In this document: piece after piece, positions 1 to 6,418 of the stretch
Layout of the letters: every line of letters starts with the position of its first letter
How positions within the stretch are numbered: the stretch's first letter is position 1
Source: Actinomycetes bacterium
GTDB lineage: Bacteria; Actinomycetota; Actinomycetes; Mycobacteriales; Mycobacteriaceae
DNA length: 10,130 bases
Direction: 5' to 3'
Assembly (NCBI GenBank): GCA_022600695.1
Contig: JAHZJY010000297.1
Span: forward strand, 1 to 10,130
Position numbers and translations under genes: made by a program
Notes under the pieces: generated by a model
Databases searched by the model: none
Seen by the model: only the letters and a program-made list of their open reading frames with translations
What the model was told of the DNA's origin: nothing

Positions 1-10
1 AATTAACTCG

Positions 11-16
11 TAGCGT
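11..16 (+). promoter_or_regulatory. Possible -10 box (TAGCGT) for uORF and glycine-rich gene
   Basis: TAGCGT fits the mycobacterial -10 pattern TANNNT and ends 8 bases before the ATG of the short upstream ORF. A transcript starting about 7 bases downstream would begin at or next to that ATG. Any -35 element would lie at or beyond the left edge of the window, so only this one element can be judged. Confidence 0.3.
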
Positions 17-24
17 CAGGAACC

Positions 25-51
25 ATGCGGTGTCTCGCCGCGCTGATCTAG
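25..51 (+). CDS. Putative 8-codon upstream ORF (MRCLAALI)
   Basis: A short ORF reads ATG at 25 to TAG at 49-51, encoding MRCLAALI. AGGA at 18-21 lies just before the ATG, and a possible -10 box at 11-16 would make the mRNA leaderless or nearly so. It is in frame with the glycine-rich gene, but its stop codon separates them; the main ATG follows 15 bases after the stop. The main gene's own GGGAG ribosome site (56-60) starts right after the uORF stop, so ribosomes ending here could affect access to it. Mycobacteria are known to translate many leaderless short upstream ORFs, including cysteine-containing attenuators. This one has a single cysteine at codon 3, so attenuation is conjecture. It could also be a chance ORF. 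Confidence 0.35.
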   Translation: MRCLAALI

Positions 52-66
52 GAACGGGAGCACCGA

Positions 67-492
67 ATGCCGAAGTGTCCACGCCCTCTGGGCATGTTGC
101 TCGCAGCTGTCGCGGCGGCCGGCTCTGCCGCCGCTCTCGCGCCCGCACCCGCAGTTCACGGTGCTTTTCACAGCGCCGGATCGATGGCGCCACGCGACGT
201 TCCGTGTGAGGTCGGTGACCTGCTCTGCGACGATAACGACCGGCTCGACGACGCCGACCTGAATCAACCGGGGACGCCCGATGATGACGGCCCGGCCGGC
301 GGCCCCGGTGGCGGCATCGGTGCCGGCGGCGGTGCTGGTCCCGGTGGCGGTATCGGTGGCGGTCCCGGTGGCGGCGGTGGCGGCCCCGGTGGCGGTGCCG
401 GTCCCGGTGGCGGTCCCAGTGGCGGTGGCGGTGCCGGTGGTGGTGGCGGTGCCGGTGGTGGCGGTGGCGGCAAGGGTGGTGGCGGTGGCTAA
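67..492 (+). CDS. Secreted glycine-rich protein of unknown function
   Basis: This 141-aa protein starts at ATG 67, with a GGGAG ribosome site 6 bases upstream. Residues 1-9 are short and basic and are followed by an alanine-rich hydrophobic core (about 10-28), with plausible signal-peptidase sites around residues 29-33. The predicted mature part begins with a short segment containing two cysteines, C47 and C54, which could pair. Next comes a very acidic stretch (55-75, mostly Asp with Asn and Pro), then a glycine run from about 78 to the end, broken only by Pro, Ala, Ile, Ser and a single Lys at 136. There is no recognisable enzymatic domain, and it does not look like a PE_PGRS protein because no PE domain is present. 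A cell-wall or extracellular structural role is a guess from composition. It is absent from this position in the M. tuberculosis gene order as I recall it. Confidence 0.75.
   Translation: MPKCPRPLGMLLAAVAAAGSAAALAPAPAVHGAFHSAGSMAPRDVPCEVGDLLCDDNDRLDDADLNQPGTPDDDGPAGGPGGGIGAGGGAGPGGGIGGGPGGGGGGPGGGAGPGGGPSGGGGAGGGGGAGGGGGGKGGGGG
298..489 (+). repeat. Low-complexity GGN tandem repeat coding polyglycine
   Basis: The 3' half of the glycine-rich gene is built from GGTGGC, GGTCCC and GGTGCC triplet combinations with a roughly 9-12 base quasi-period. Because of the repetition, other frames also stay open here, giving an Ala/Val/Pro-rich plus frame and a polyproline minus frame. Such tracts are prone to replication slippage, and changes of whole triplets would alter the length of the protein without shifting the frame. 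Confidence 0.8.
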
Positions 493-502
493 GTCAGGGT
501 AA

Positions 503-522
503 GTCCGTTCGGATCTTCGGAC
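503..522. terminator. Weak hairpin between convergent genes
   Basis: GTCCG at 503-507 and CGGAC at 518-522 form a 5-bp inverted repeat around a 10-base loop, inside the 41-bp gap between the ends of the glycine-rich gene and the FAD oxidase gene. No T-run follows on either side. The position suits a bidirectional terminator and actinobacterial terminators often lack the U tract, but the stem is short. Confidence 0.3.
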
Positions 523-533
523 CCTTCCCGCGG

Positions 534-1901
534 CTAGATCAGCGCGCCCGGGTTGAGGATCCCATCAGGGTCCAGCGCGACCTTGATGCGGCGATTGAGG
601 TCCATCGCCTCCGGTCCGAGTTGTCCGGCAAGCCACGGTTTCTTCAGCCGGCCGACCCCGTGCTCGCCGGTGATCGTGCCGCCGAGACCGACGGCGAGGT
701 CCATGATGTCGCCGAAAGCCTGCTCGGCCCGGGCCGTCATGGCTTCGTCGCCCGCGTCGTAGACGATCAACGGGTGGGTATTGCCGTCCCCGGCGTGCGC
801 GATCACCGAGATCGTCAGGTCGGCCTCGGCGGCGATCTTCGCGACGCCGGCGACCAGATCGGCGAGCGCCGGCAGCGGCACCCCGACATCCTCGAGTAGC
901 AGTGAGCCCTTGGCCTCCACCGCAGGGATCGCGTAGCGGCGGGCGGCGACGAACGCTTCACCCTCCACCGGGTCGGCGGTCGAGAAGCATTCCGTCGCAC
1001 CGGCTTCGGTGAAGACCCGGGCCATGAACTCGGCGTCTTCGGCCCCGGCCGGTCCGCGGTCGTCAGACGCGGCCACCATCATGGCCGCGGCGCTGCGGTC
1101 CAGACCCATCTTGAGTTTGTCCTCGACGGCATTGATCGCGACGGCGTCCATGAACTCCAGCATTGATGGCCGGATGGCGCCGGTGATGGCCACCACCGAA
1201 CCGGCCGCCGCCTGCACTGAGTCGAAGGTCGCGACCACCGTCGCGGACGTCCGCTGCGGCGGAAGCAGTCGCAGGGTCACCTCGGTGACCACCCCGAGGG
1301 TGCCCTCGCTACCGACGAACAGCTTGGTCAGGCTGAGCCCGGCCACATCCTTCAGGCGCGGACCGCCGAGGCGCACCGCGGTGCCGTCGGCCAGCACCAC
1401 CTGCAGGCCCAGCACGTAATCGGTTGTGACGCCGTACTTCACGCAGCACAGACCGCCGGCGTTGGTGGCGACATTGCCACCGATGCTGCAGATTTCATAG
1501 GACGACGGGTCCGGCGGATACCACAATCCGCATTCCGCGACGGCCGCCTTGACCTCGGCGTTGAGCAGACCTGGCTGGACGACGGCGGTTCGGGTGACCG
1601 GGTCGATGGTGATCCGGCGCATCTTCTCGGTCGACAGCACGATACCGCCGTCGACTGCGGTGGCACCGCCGGACAGCCCACTGCCGGCACCGCGCGGTAC
1701 TACCGGGACGCGATGATCGCTGGCCCAGCGCAACACAGCCTGCACCTCCTCGGTCTGGGAGGGCCGGACCACGGCCATCGGGGTGCCGGCCGCCGGATCC
1801 GCGGCACGGTCGTGCCGGTAGGAGGCCAGGATGTCGGGATCGGTGACCACGGTGCCGCTGGGCAGGGCGTCGCGCAGTTCGGCGATCCGGGACACGGTCA
1901 T
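534..1901 (-). CDS. FAD-binding D-2-hydroxyacid dehydrogenase (GlcD/VAO family), Rv1257c-like
   Basis: This 455-aa flavoenzyme is of the glycolate oxidase subunit GlcD or D-lactate dehydrogenase type, which oxidises a 2-hydroxyacid to a 2-oxoacid with FAD. The FAD-binding PCMH fold shows VPRGAGSGLSGG at 68-79, SIGGNVATNAGG at 139-150 and VGSEGTLGVVTEV at 196-208. The C-terminal FAD-oxidase domain carries HAGDGNTH at 369-376 and GEHGVG at 412-417, the expected metal and substrate-binding histidines, and ends with DPDGILNPG, typical of the family. Length is normal. The start ATG at 1901 lies 9 bases after the pump stop codon, and the AGGATGG ribosome site overlaps that stop, so it is probably the second gene of a pump-oxidase operon. 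The substrate (D-lactate, glycolate or D-2-hydroxyglutarate) cannot be told from sequence. The M. tuberculosis counterpart is from memory. Confidence 0.9.
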   Translation of the reverse strand: MTVSRIAELRDALPSGTVVTDPDILASYRHDRAADPAAGTPMAVVRPSQTEEVQAVLRWASDHRVPVVPRGAGSGLSGGATAVDGGIVLSTEKMRRITIDPVTRTAVVQPGLLNAEVKAAVAECGLWYPPDPSSYEICSIGGNVATNAGGLCCVKYGVTTDYVLGLQVVLADGTAVRLGGPRLKDVAGLSLTKLFVGSEGTLGVVTEVTLRLLPPQRTSATVVATFDSVQAAAGSVVAITGAIRPSMLEFMDAVAINAVEDKLKMGLDRSAAAMMVAASDDRGPAGAEDAEFMARVFTEAGATECFSTADPVEGEAFVAARRYAIPAVEAKGSLLLEDVGVPLPALADLVAGVAKIAAEADLTISVIAHAGDGNTHPLIVYDAGDEAMTARAEQAFGDIMDLAVGLGGTITGEHGVGRLKKPWLAGQLGPEAMDLNRRIKVALDPDGILNPGALI

Positions 1902-1910
1902 AGCGCCATC

Positions 1911-3146
1911 CTAGGAGGCGGCCGGGTTCGGCTCGTCCAGCTCCCGCAGCGCCGGGATTCCCAGGCACACGATGGCGATCCCCAGGACGGGCAGGGCCAG
2001 CGCCAGGAACGCCGTCGTGATACCGAACGCGTCGACCAAGGGTCCGGCGATGACAAAGCCGACCGGCCCGGCGGCATAGGCCATCGACGTCATCACCCCG
2101 ACCACCCGGCCGCGCATCCGCGCCGGGGTGCGCGTCTGCATCACCGAGTTGTAGATCGGTCCGATCGGCCCGTAGACCAGGCCGATGAGGACAGCCAGCA
2201 CCAGGATCACCGGCAGTGGCGGGAGAAAAGCGATGACGGTGGCCCCGGTGCCGAAGGTGGCGACCGCGATCAGGATCGTGGTCCTTTTGCTCGCGACCCG
2301 GGACAGCACCGTCCAGCTCAGCGCGCCGATCAGCCCGCCGATCGACAGCGCCATCAACACCCAGCCGAGCTGGGCGGGCTCGTTGCGATCGCTGAAGTAT
2401 TTGGGAAACAACACGCTCTCCATCGGGAGGTACAGTCCTGTGACGGCGAGTTCGATGAGTCCCAAAGTTCGCAGCACCCGGTTCCCCCAGACGAAGCGCA
2501 AACCTTCGAGCACACCGGACATCACCCCGTCGGGCCGGGCCTCCGGCTCGGGCCGGTCAGCGCCGGGCAGTCGTAACACGGCCATCGCCAGAATCGCGAG
2601 GCCGAAAGCCGCGGCTGTCACCCACATGGTGTTGACACCGCCGAGGGTCGCGATGAGCAGCCCGCCGATACCCGGACCGGTGATGTAGGCGAGGTTGAAC
2701 ACCGCCTCGTAGACGCTGTTCGTATGGTCCAGGGTCCAATTCGCCCGCCGGGCCGCTTCCGGCAGCATCGACAGCCGTGCGGTCATCCCGGCGGGATCGA
2801 AGAAGGCCCCGAGCGCGGCCAGGCCGGCCAGCACCGCGGTGGTGAGCACCCCGGCTCCCAGCGCCAGCACCAGGGCCGGGATCGCCAGCACCGACAGTGC
2901 CGACATCGCATCGGCGAGCATGGCGACCCGGCGCCGGCCGAGGAAGTCGACAGCGGTGCCGGCGATCAAGGTCGCGAACAACAATGGCAGCGTGCCCGCT
3001 CCGGCGACGATGGATGCTCCGGTTGCGCTGCCGGTGCGCTCGAGTACCAGCCACGGAAAGGCCACCAGTGAGATGCCGTTGCCCGCCGCGGCGAGGAACG
3101 CCGAGGACAGGATCAGCAGCGCCGGCACTCGCGACGACGTTCCCAC
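1911..3146 (-). CDS. tap: MFS multidrug efflux pump, Tap (Rv1258c)-like
   Basis: This 411-aa inner-membrane protein is a major facilitator with ten to twelve predicted helices. The MFS motif A region is GTAVDFLGRRR at 63-73, between helices 2 and 3. An antiporter-type motif C, ITGPGIGGLL, lies at 155-164, and PARMRGRVVG at 341-350 is typical of the Tap/MefA branch. Tap pumps export tetracycline and aminoglycosides using the proton gradient. I place the start at GTG 3146 rather than an upstream in-frame codon at 3215: the N-terminus then lines up with remembered Rv1258c (short polar segment, then PALLIL), the longer form would run into the divergent glycosylase gene, and a -10 box lies 7 bases upstream. 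Transcription probably continues into the FAD oxidase. The C-terminus is short and hydrophilic. Function is family-based; the drug spectrum is not readable from sequence. Confidence 0.88.
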   Translation of the reverse strand: MGTSSRVPALLILSSAFLAAAGNGISLVAFPWLVLERTGSATGASIVAGAGTLPLLFATLIAGTAVDFLGRRRVAMLADAMSALSVLAIPALVLALGAGVLTTAVLAGLAALGAFFDPAGMTARLSMLPEAARRANWTLDHTNSVYEAVFNLAYITGPGIGGLLIATLGGVNTMWVTAAAFGLAILAMAVLRLPGADRPEPEARPDGVMSGVLEGLRFVWGNRVLRTLGLIELAVTGLYLPMESVLFPKYFSDRNEPAQLGWVLMALSIGGLIGALSWTVLSRVASKRTTILIAVATFGTGATVIAFLPPLPVILVLAVLIGLVYGPIGPIYNSVMQTRTPARMRGRVVGVMTSMAYAAGPVGFVIAGPLVDAFGITTAFLALALPVLGIAIVCLGIPALRELDEPNPAAS

Positions 3147-3153
3147 CTCCGGC

Positions 3154-3159
3154 AGCTTA
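3154..3159 (-). promoter_or_regulatory. -10 box (TAAGCT) of the MFS pump, leaderless
   Basis: Read on the minus strand, TAAGCT is followed by exactly 7 bases and then the GTG start, so the transcript should begin at or next to the start codon. No TTGACA-like -35 is seen 17 bases upstream; the sequence there reads GCAGGG. The box shares its TA pair with the opposing glycosylase -10 box. Confidence 0.6.
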
Positions 3160-3163
3160 GATT
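3158..3163 (+). promoter_or_regulatory. -10 box (TAGATT) of the uracil-DNA glycosylase, leaderless
   Basis: TAGATT is followed by 6 bases and then ATG 3170, the geometry of a leaderless mycobacterial transcript. The only Shine-Dalgarno-like bases are a weak AGG close to the ATG. The box overlaps the pump's -10 box by two base pairs, so the two promoters probably cannot be occupied at once. Confidence 0.6.
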
Positions 3164-3169
3164 CAGGCC

Positions 3170-3994
3170 ATGAAACCCCTGCCCCATCCCCGCACCGGCG
3201 CGCCGTTCGCCTCACCGGTTCCGCCCGGATCCGGTTGGCCGGGCGACCCGGCCACCGCGGGGACCGCGATCGCCCCGGATGGTGCGGGGGTCACGCAACT
3301 GAGCGCGGCGGCCTCCGATATCAGCACCCTGGACGCCGATATCAGCGTCTGTCGTGCCTGCCCCCGGTTGGTCGCCTGGCGGGAGGAGGTGGCGGTGGTC
3401 AAACGCCATGCGTTCGCCGAACAGCCGTACTGGGGCAGACCGGTAACCGGCTGGGGTTCATCGCGGCCGGTGATTCTGGTGCTGGGCCTGGCTCCGGCTG
3501 CGCACGGGGCCAACCGCACCGGGCGGGTGTTCACCGGTGACCGGTCCGGTGACCAGTTGTTCGCCGCGCTGTACCGGGCCGGGCTGGTGAACTCGCCGCT
3601 GAGTTGCGACGCGGCGGACGGAATGCGGGCCAACGGTATCCGGATCACCGCGGCGGTCCGGTGCGCCCCGCCCGGTAATGCCCCGACACCGGAGGAGCGC
3701 TCGACCTGCGTGCCATGGCTTACCGCCGAGTGGCGACTGGTGAGCCCTTCGGTACGGGTGATCCTTGCGCTGGGCGGGTTCGCCTGGCGTTCCGCGCTGG
3801 GGTTGCTCGCCGGTGAATTCCCCGGTGGCAGGCCGAAGTTCGGCCATGGCGTGGTTGCCCGGACGCCGTCCGGTCGGCAATTGCTGGGCTGCTACCACCC
3901 CAGCCAGCAGAACATGTTCACCGGTCGGCTCACCCCGGCGATGCTCGACGCGGTTCTGTGCGAGGCGGTCCGGCGCTCGGGCCTCAGGGCCTGA
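3170..3994 (+). CDS. udgB: Family 5 uracil-DNA glycosylase (UdgB), Rv1259-like
   Basis: This 274-aa base-excision repair enzyme removes uracil, and in studied UdgB proteins other deaminated bases, from DNA. It has the four Fe-S cluster cysteines of families 4 and 5: C61 and C64 in CRACP, then C165 and C180. Motif 1 is [19 protein letters not shown] at 106-124, with the alanine-rich form that separates family 5 from family 4. Motif 3 is [13 protein letters not shown] at 243-255. The first 55 residues are a proline- and glycine-rich extension before the catalytic core, which I recall also being present in the M. tuberculosis protein. Start ATG 3170 is supported by a -10 box 6 bases upstream. 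The gene is monocistronic: the pump diverges from it on the left, and its stop overlaps the convergent reductase gene by 11 bases. Confidence 0.92.
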   Translation: MKPLPHPRTGAPFASPVPPGSGWPGDPATAGTAIAPDGAGVTQLSAAASDISTLDADISVCRACPRLVAWREEVAVVKRHAFAEQPYWGRPVTGWGSSRPVILVLGLAPAAHGANRTGRVFTGDRSGDQLFAALYRAGLVNSPLSCDAADGMRANGIRITAAVRCAPPGNAPTPEERSTCVPWLTAEWRLVSPSVRVILALGGFAWRSALGLLAGEFPGGRPKFGHGVVARTPSGRQLLGCYHPSQQNMFTGRLTPAMLDAVLCEAVRRSGLRA

Positions 3995-4436
3995 GCCGGA
4001 TCACCGGAATGGGCCGGGTCGTCCGGGCCTGATAGTCCTCGTAGCGGTCGGCGTTGTTGGCGTTGACGATCCGCCACAGTCGCGCATAGTCCGGGTCGTC
4101 CTTGAGCACCGCGGTTGCGGTGACCGGGAATCGCCTGGGCCCGATGTTGATCTCGACACTCGGCCGGGCTCTGAGGTTGTGATACCAGCCGGGGGCGCGG
4201 GGATCGCCGCCGTTGGATGCCACCACCAGATAGTCGTCCCCGTCACGGGCATAGGACAACGAATTGGTGCGTGGCATGCCGGTCCGGGCGCCGACGGTGT
4301 GCAGCAGCAGGCTGTTCGGTGCACCCGGGATACGGTGCCCGATCCACCCGCGAGTGCGTTGGTAGACCGCGTCGTGGGTGCGGACGAACAGCCGCAAAGC
4401 GGTGTCGGCGAGCGATGGTTTCGGATCGGCTTTCAT
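3984..4436 (-). CDS. F420-dependent nitroreductase-like protein (DDN family), Rv1261c-like
   Basis: This 150-aa protein belongs to the small split-barrel deazaflavin (F420)-dependent reductase family that includes Ddn. The conserved core runs from [11 protein letters not shown] (43-53) through [22 protein letters not shown] (67-88) to VEINIG (94-99); the last two segments are the family hallmarks that line the F420 site. Length is typical. The native substrate is unknown; relatives reduce quinones and activate nitroimidazole prodrugs. Start ATG 4436 overlaps the HIT stop codon as ATGA (4433-4436), and a good GAAAGGA ribosome site lies 5 bases upstream inside the HIT gene, so translation is probably coupled. 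At its 3' end it overlaps the convergent glycosylase gene by 11 bases. F420 dependence is inferred from the family. Confidence 0.88.
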   Translation of the reverse strand: MKADPKPSLADTALRLFVRTHDAVYQRTRGWIGHRIPGAPNSLLLHTVGARTGMPRTNSLSYARDGDDYLVVASNGGDPRAPGWYHNLRARPSVEINIGPRRFPVTATAVLKDDPDYARLWRIVNANNADRYEDYQARTTRPIPVIRLRP

Positions 4437-4855
4437 ATCGGTCCTTTCAGCGCGTCGCGCAGGATTTCTCCGGTGGTTTCCCGGTCCGGGTCACGGCGCA
4501 ACACCATTCCTTTGACGAAGGACAGCTTGTCGCCGTCGCGGCGCGGAATCACGTGCACATGGATGTGGAACACCGACTGCATCGCCGACTTGCCGTCGTT
4601 GATCGCCACATTGTTGCCGGTCGCCGCGAGACCCGAGGCTCGGGTCGCCTGCGCGATGCGCTGGCCCACGGCCATCATTCCGGCCAGGGTGCGGGCCGGG
4701 GTGTCGGTGAGGTCGAGGCTGTGCGCCTTGGGGATCACCAGGGTGTGGCCCCGGGTGAACGGCCGGATGTCCAGGAAGCCGAGGAACTCGTCGTCCTCGT
4801 AGACCCGGACGGCCGGAGCGGACCCGGCGACGATCTCACAGAACACGCACGCCAT
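4433..4855 (-). CDS. HIT family (HINT-like) nucleotide hydrolase or transferase, Rv1262c-like
   Basis: This 140-aa cytoplasmic histidine-triad protein opens with CVFCEIVAG (residues 3-11), typical of HINT proteins, where the two cysteines C3 and C6 can contribute to a metal site. Next are GFLDIRPFTRGHTLVIPK (26-43) and the triad HIHVHV at 97-102, with H99 as the expected nucleophile. Such enzymes hydrolyse nucleoside phosphoramidates or adenylylated compounds; the physiological substrate is unknown. The same frame stays open far upstream (to 6187), but that stretch is antisense to the amidase and shows no homology. ATG 4855 gives the canonical N-terminus and has a -10 box 6 bases upstream. 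It is the first gene of a two-gene unit with the F420-type reductase. Confidence 0.92.
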   Translation of the reverse strand: MACVFCEIVAGSAPAVRVYEDDEFLGFLDIRPFTRGHTLVIPKAHSLDLTDTPARTLAGMMAVGQRIAQATRASGLAATGNNVAINDGKSAMQSVFHIHVHVIPRRDGDKLSFVKGMVLRRDPDRETTGEILRDALKGPI

Positions 4856-4861
4856 GGCACC

Positions 4862-4867
4862 ACCGTA
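4862..4867 (-). promoter_or_regulatory. -10 box (TACGGT) of the HIT-reductase operon, leaderless
   Basis: On the minus strand TACGGT is followed by 6 bases and then ATG 4855. There is no clear Shine-Dalgarno sequence. The geometry matches a leaderless transcript, and the box lies at the left end of the 171-bp divergent region shared with the amidase. Confidence 0.5.
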
Positions 4868-4928
4868 GCGGCGGCCGCCGGGAAGACACCCTTGCCGGGG
4901 AACTGCGGGCAGTGCCCAGCATGACGCC

Positions 4929-4941
4929 CGACGTGACGTCG
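4929..4941. promoter_or_regulatory. 13-bp palindrome, possible operator between the HIT and amidase genes
   Basis: CGACGT-G-ACGTCG is a perfect 6-bp inverted repeat around one central base, near the middle of the intergenic region. Its centre is 80 bases from the HIT start and 92 from the amidase start. It could bind a dimeric regulator, but nothing identifies one, and a short GC-rich palindrome can occur by chance. Confidence 0.2.
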
Positions 4942-5013
4942 TTACCGCGCGCACCGGACGGTATCGCGACGGGACAACGACGGCAACGAGCAGGTTCGCA
5001 GCCGCCCACCGGC

Positions 5014-5019
5014 TACGCT
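5014..5019 (+). promoter_or_regulatory. -10 box (TACGCT) of the amidase-cyclase operon, leaderless
   Basis: TACGCT is followed by 7 bases and then GTG 5027. The GGGA directly before the GTG is too close to act as a ribosome site. This supports both the GTG start and a leaderless mRNA. Confidence 0.55.
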
Positions 5020-5026
5020 GCCGGGA

Positions 5027-6418
5027 GTGGACGCCACCGATATCGCCTTCGCCGGTGCCGCCGAGCAGGCCCGCATGCTGGCCGCCGGTGACATCTCCGC
5101 GCCCGCCCTGTTGGAGTTGTACCTCGAGCGCATCACCCGAGTGGACCGGGAGGTGCGGTCCTACCGGGTGGTGCTGGTCGAGAGTGCCCGGAGGGAGGCG
5201 GCGGCCGCCCAGGTGCGACTCGACGCCGGCGAACGCCTCCCGTTTCTGGGCGTGCCGGTCGCGATCAAGGACGATGTCGATGTCGCCGGTGAGTTCACCT
5301 GTTTCGGCAGCGGTGCCTATGACCAGGCCGCCACCGCCGACGGCGATGTGGTCCGGCGGCTGCGCGAGGCCGGGGCGGTGATCCTGGGCAAGACCGCCGT
5401 ACCGGAGATGATGGTCTGGCCCTTCACCGAGACGATGTCCTTCGGAGCTACCCACAACCCCTGGGACCTGGCCTACACACCCGGTGGCAGCAGCGGCGGC
5501 AGCGGGGCGGCGGTGGCGGCCGGACTGGCCCCGATCGCACTGGGTTCCGACGGTGCCGGCTCCATCCGCATCCCGGCCAGCTGGTGCGGTTTGTTCGGTC
5601 TCAAGCCGCAGCGCGATCGGGTTCCGCTCAGTCCGCACGACGACGCCTGGTGCGGGCTGAGCGTCAACGGCCCGTTGAGCCGGACGGTGGAGGACGCCGC
5701 GCTGTTCCTGGACGCCACCAACACCGGGAAATCGCCCCGCGGGGGATTCGTCAAAGCGGCCGGGCGCAAGCCGGGTCGACTGCGGATCGCGTTGAGCACC
5801 AGGCTCCCGCTCGCCGTCGTGGCCCGGGTCGGGCGTGCGCAGCAGCGGGCGCTTGACGGGCTGGAGGCGCTGTTGCGCGATCTCGGTCACGAGGTGCTGT
5901 GGCGCGACCCGGATTATCCGGCGTGGGCGATGTACGGCCATGTGCTGCCGCGGATGTGGCGCGGGGTGTACGAGGACGTGCGACAGCTTCCGCATCCGGA
6001 GCGGCTGGAGCCGCGCACCCGCGGTATCGCCCGGCTCGGCAGCCTCGTCTCGGATCGCCAGATCGCCCGGATCCGCGCCGCGGAACCGACGCTGGCGGCG
6101 CGGGTCCAGTCGATCTTCGATGACATCGACGTGCTGATCACCCCGGGCACCGCGACCGGGCCATCCCGAATCGGGCAGTACCAGCATGGAGGAGGTGTCG
6201 GAACGCTTGTTCGGGTGGCCTCCCGGGTGCCGTTCAACGTGATTTTCAATGCCACCGGCCAGCCCGCCGCGGCCCTGCCGTGGGCCTTGGACGGCGACAG
6301 CCTGCCGGTGTCGGTGCAGCTGGTCGGCCGGCCCTCCGACGAGGCGACGCTGCTGGCGCTGAGCACGCAGATCGAATCCGCGCGGCCCTGGGCGAACCGG
6401 CGACCGCCGGTCTCATGA
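5027..6418 (+). CDS. amiB2: Amidase signature family protein, AmiB2 (Rv1263)-like
   Basis: This 463-aa amidase hydrolyses carboxamides to acid and ammonia using the Ser-cisSer-Lys triad. Visible catalytic parts are K81 in VAIKDDVD, the cis-serine S155 in the glycine-serine loop [10 protein letters not shown] (151-160), and nucleophile S179 in [11 protein letters not shown] (173-183). The block [14 protein letters not shown] (185-198) follows, and the C-terminal part carries TGQPAA and SVQLVGRP, as expected. Length equals that of remembered AmiB2 (about 462), and the N-terminus [10 protein letters not shown] and C-terminus match its style. Start is GTG 5027, supported by the -10 box. The stop overlaps the adenylyl cyclase start as ATGA (6415-6418), so the two are co-translated. 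The natural amide substrate is unknown, and any link to cAMP signalling is only by position. Confidence 0.92.
   Translation: MDATDIAFAGAAEQARMLAAGDISAPALLELYLERITRVDREVRSYRVVLVESARREAAAAQVRLDAGERLPFLGVPVAIKDDVDVAGEFTCFGSGAYDQAATADGDVVRRLREAGAVILGKTAVPEMMVWPFTETMSFGATHNPWDLAYTPGGSSGGSGAAVAAGLAPIALGSDGAGSIRIPASWCGLFGLKPQRDRVPLSPHDDAWCGLSVNGPLSRTVEDAALFLDATNTGKSPRGGFVKAAGRKPGRLRIALSTRLPLAVVARVGRAQQRALDGLEALLRDLGHEVLWRDPDYPAWAMYGHVLPRMWRGVYEDVRQLPHPERLEPRTRGIARLGSLVSDRQIARIRAAEPTLAARVQSIFDDIDVLITPGTATGPSRIGQYQHGGGVGTLVRVASRVPFNVIFNATGQPAAALPWALDGDSLPVSVQLVGRPSDEATLLALSTQIESARPWANRRPPVS

Noticed and set aside
281..502. Ala/Val/Pro-rich second frame and proline-rich antisense frame over the glycine repeat
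   Set aside because: Both follow directly from the GGN repeat being read in another frame or strand; neither has its own start signals.
1713..2576. 287-aa plus-strand ORF opposite the FAD oxidase and MFS genes
   Set aside because: It is rich in Gly, Asp, His, Gln and Arg with no recognisable motif, which is typical antisense shadow of a hydrophobic GC-rich gene.
3147..3215. Longer MFS pump start at 3215
   Set aside because: It would overlap the start of the divergent glycosylase gene and place an unrelated 23-residue tail before the first helix. GTG 3146 has a -10 box and matches the remembered family N-terminus.
4933..4946. Possible cAMP-receptor (CRP) site GTGA-N6-TACC near the amidase-cyclase operon
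   Set aside because: The left half GTGA is right but only two of four bases of the right half TCAC match, too weak to call.
4856..6187. Open frame extending the HIT protein to 584 aa on the minus strand
   Set aside because: The extension is antisense to the well-supported amidase, crosses the divergent promoter region and has no domain features. High GC content makes stop-free antisense frames common. The canonical HIT N-terminus begins at 4855.
6280..6414. Adenylyl cyclase frame beginning at 6280
   Set aside because: The extra 45 residues lie inside the amidase in another frame and do not match the cyclase family. The ATGA overlap at 6415 is the natural start.
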